From an uncultured Pigmentiphaga sp. (GTDB lineage: Bacteria; Pseudomonadota; Gammaproteobacteria; Burkholderiales; Burkholderiaceae_B): a stretch of DNA of 64,000 nucleotides. Every line of letters starts with the position of its first letter. Positions within the stretch are counted from its first letter, which is position 1. The position numbers and the translations under genes were made by a program. Of this stretch, positions 62,557 through 64,000 are shown piece by piece. The notes under the pieces are model-generated. The model did no database searches. It saw nothing but the letters and a program-made list of their open reading frames with translations, and had not been told where the DNA came from. The DNA is taken from NCBI GenBank assembly GCA_937891425.1, contig CALAGD010000030.1, forward strand, positions 1 through 64,000, given 5' to 3'.

Positions 62557-63733
62557 CGGCAAATATGGGCGAGGATGACTGTTGCAAGCGCAGGAGCATC
62601 GCGAAGGCTACCAGCAGCGCACCTACCAGAACGAGGGAGGCGGATTTCACGAGCAACGTGAAATCGAGCAGGTAGTAGAACCGCGCCAGATACGCCACCA
62701 GCCCGACCACACCAACTGCCAGCAGCCCCGCCTGCAGGCTGGCAAAGCCTGCCATGGCCCAGACGACCGACAGTCCGACGCCCGGGGCAAGGAGCCAGAA
62801 CGGGACGAGCGCAAACAGCATCAGCAACGCGCCAGGCACCAGGCCACGGGTACCATGATCGCGCCACCCGCCTGAGGATGCAGGATGCGCCTTTCGGTAG
62901 GCCACGCACAGCCAGGTCAAGGCTGGCAACAAAGCATGCATGCCATTGACAATGCGTCCCACATTGCCGCCCTGGATGGCTGCCCACATCTCTGCTGGCG
63001 TCATTGCTACGCCGGCCTCCCAGGCCAGGACGCTGCTGGCGAGTGCGAGCCCGAGGACCGCCGGAGCGGTATGGACTCTCCAGTGCATCAGCGCTGGCGT
63101 TACGGTGGGCACCACCATGACCCAGGCGGCGAAAGCCAGCACGTTCATTGTCAGCGCCGAGATGCTTGCCGAGGCGGATGCATGCACCATCGCGCCCAGC
63201 GCAAACCATATGGTGCACGCTGCTGCCAGGCTCAGCACGAGCCGGTACAGCCAGCCACCGGCCGCCGCGTAGCAGAGCGCGACCAGCGGGAGCACGACCC
63301 ACCAAGCATGCGGCCGCTCGTCGTTCACGAACCACATGCACAACCCGACCCCAGCCAGCACCGCGGCCATGCCAGCCTGGTGGGCAAATGCACCTTGTCC
63401 CATCCGCCTGATGGACACACCAAGCCCGCACAACGCCACGCCGATGCCTGCCACGACCAGCGGCTGCCGCCTGAACACGTCATCGAGAAAAAACAGGAGC
63501 AAGACCAGCAATAGCCACGCAGTCAGCCATCCTGCGCCACCCACCAGAAAGCGCACCGGCATCGACCGATCCGCGGTGGTCACCTCCCTGCCGCCATGCC
63601 AGAGGGATTCCTCGCGCAAGCGTACGACGAGGCGCTCGATACACCGGGACGCATCCCGGGAGGACTGAGCCGAATGAGGAACGATGTCAGGATGCATGGG
63701 GTCTGCCTGCCTGGAACTCATCAACGCCGTCAT
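62543..63733 (-). CDS. DUF4401-family membrane protein
   Basis: A 396-residue polytopic protein with about 10 spans (e.g. LTAWLLLVLLLFFL, LVVAGIGVALCGLGV) and the closing FYYLLDFTLLVKSASLVLVGALLV typical of DUF4401. Function unknown; it occurs in an operon with GDYXXLXY and DUF2157-type proteins. The ATG at 63733 has AGGAG six bases upstream. It overlaps the preceding gene by 47 bases, so translation is coupled. Confidence 0.85.
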   Translation of the reverse strand: MTALMSSRQADPMHPDIVPHSAQSSRDASRCIERLVVRLREESLWHGGREVTTADRSMPVRFLVGGAGWLTAWLLLVLLLFFLDDVFRRQPLVVAGIGVALCGLGVSIRRMGQGAFAHQAGMAAVLAGVGLCMWFVNDERPHAWWVVLPLVALCYAAAGGWLYRLVLSLAAACTIWFALGAMVHASASASISALTMNVLAFAAWVMVVPTVTPALMHWRVHTAPAVLGLALASSVLAWEAGVAMTPAEMWAAIQGGNVGRIVNGMHALLPALTWLCVAYRKAHPASSGGWRDHGTRGLVPGALLMLFALVPFWLLAPGVGLSVVWAMAGFASLQAGLLAVGVVGLVAYLARFYYLLDFTLLVKSASLVLVGALLVAFAMLLRLQQSSSPIFADEDE

Positions 63734-64000
63734 GGACCGGCTCCTGCATGGGACACCGAAACCGGCGAGTGCGCCCCAACCGTCGCAAACCGCCTGCCAT
63801 CAGTGCGGAGAATGTGGGTACGAATACGACGAGGATGGCAAGCACGACGAGCGGCTCCTGTTGCACGCGATCCCAGTAGGCTGCGACACTGGTAGTAGCA
63901 ATCACCCACACCAGTGACAGGCCCAGCATCGCCAATATGGCCAGATCCGGGCGCAGGAAGGAATACACAAGCCCCAGTGCCGTGCACACACCGGCCCAAA
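63687..64000 (-). CDS. Partial membrane protein, probably DUF2157 type
   Basis: The C-terminal part of a protein whose start lies beyond the right edge. The visible 104 codons include two spans (LAILAMLGLSLVWVIATTSVAAY and PLVVLAILVVFVPTFSALMA), then a hydrophilic tail. By position in the DUF2157-DUF4401-GDYXXLXY operon type I infer a DUF2157 protein, but the diagnostic N-terminal domain is not in the window. Its end overlaps the DUF4401 start. Confidence 0.6.
   Translation of the reverse strand, partial: WAGVCTALGLVYSFLRPDLAILAMLGLSLVWVIATTSVAAYWDRVQQEPLVVLAILVVFVPTFSALMAGGLRRLGRTRRFRCPMQEPVHDGVDEFQAGRPHAS

Overview
The window is high-GC DNA from a betaproteobacterium, most likely Burkholderiales and probably Alcaligenaceae (Bordetella, Achromobacter, Pusillimonas and relatives). 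This rests on three things seen here: four complete Bug/TctC-type solute receptors plus a remnant of a fifth, the ribBA-ribH-nusB-thiL-pgpA-pncC order, and the ftsK-lolA-rarA-serS order divergent from trxB. The genus is inference only. Genes are dense. I see no transposase, integrase, rRNA or CRISPR array.

Region 1 (1-14748): a decayed Bug receptor at the left edge, then pyrF, a fused indolepyruvate ferredoxin oxidoreductase, a small DUF2007 protein, and a minus-strand housekeeping block (ribBA, ribH, nusB, thiL, pgpA, pncC). The ribH product carries a long acidic tail, and the C-terminal half of RibBA looks catalytically dead. A plus-strand operon for the lower protocatechuate branch of the beta-ketoadipate pathway follows (pcaI, pcaJ, pcaB, fused pcaDC), with folK overlapping its end.

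Region 2 (14749-28336): an exopolysaccharide locus in two arms. The left arm encodes a chain-length regulator, an EpsG-type tyrosine-kinase homologue with a degenerate nucleotide-binding motif, two family 2 glycosyltransferases, a Wzy/O-antigen-ligase-like polymerase and a secreted glycoside hydrolase. A convergent pair encodes an outer-membrane barrel and a Wza/EpsE-like export protein. Divergent from these are a WecG/TagA transferase and the initiating undecaprenyl-phosphate sugar transferase. No Wzx flippase is present in the window.

Region 3 (28337-42523): mixed functions. A spermidine-synthase-like protein is coupled to htpG, which has a perfect sigma-32 promoter. Then come an endonuclease I, a polymer-forming membrane protein, a DUF378 protein, an orphan FlaG, a MarR-TfdA-dioxygenase-Bug operon with repeated candidate operators, another Bug gene, a di-haem peroxidase, a nitroreductase, rtcB, and tRNA-Ser(CGA) with a clear promoter and terminator.

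Region 4 (42524-53887): an accessory catabolic island-like stretch. It holds a glycerol-dehydrogenase-like enzyme, a divergent PAP2 protein, the C-terminal stump of a benzoylformate-decarboxylase-like gene, a glutamine-synthetase-like ligase coupled to a Rieske oxygenase, two Bug receptors, a LysR regulator, a salicylate-hydroxylase-like FAD monooxygenase and an intact benzoylformate-decarboxylase-like enzyme. The pairing of a glutamine-synthetase-like ligase with a Rieske oxygenase is the best candidate in the window for an uncharacterised pathway.

Region 5 (53888-64000): core genes serS, rarA, lolA, ftsK, trxB, an Smr-domain gene, glnB, and a GDYXXLXY/DUF4401/DUF2157-like membrane-protein operon that runs off the right edge.
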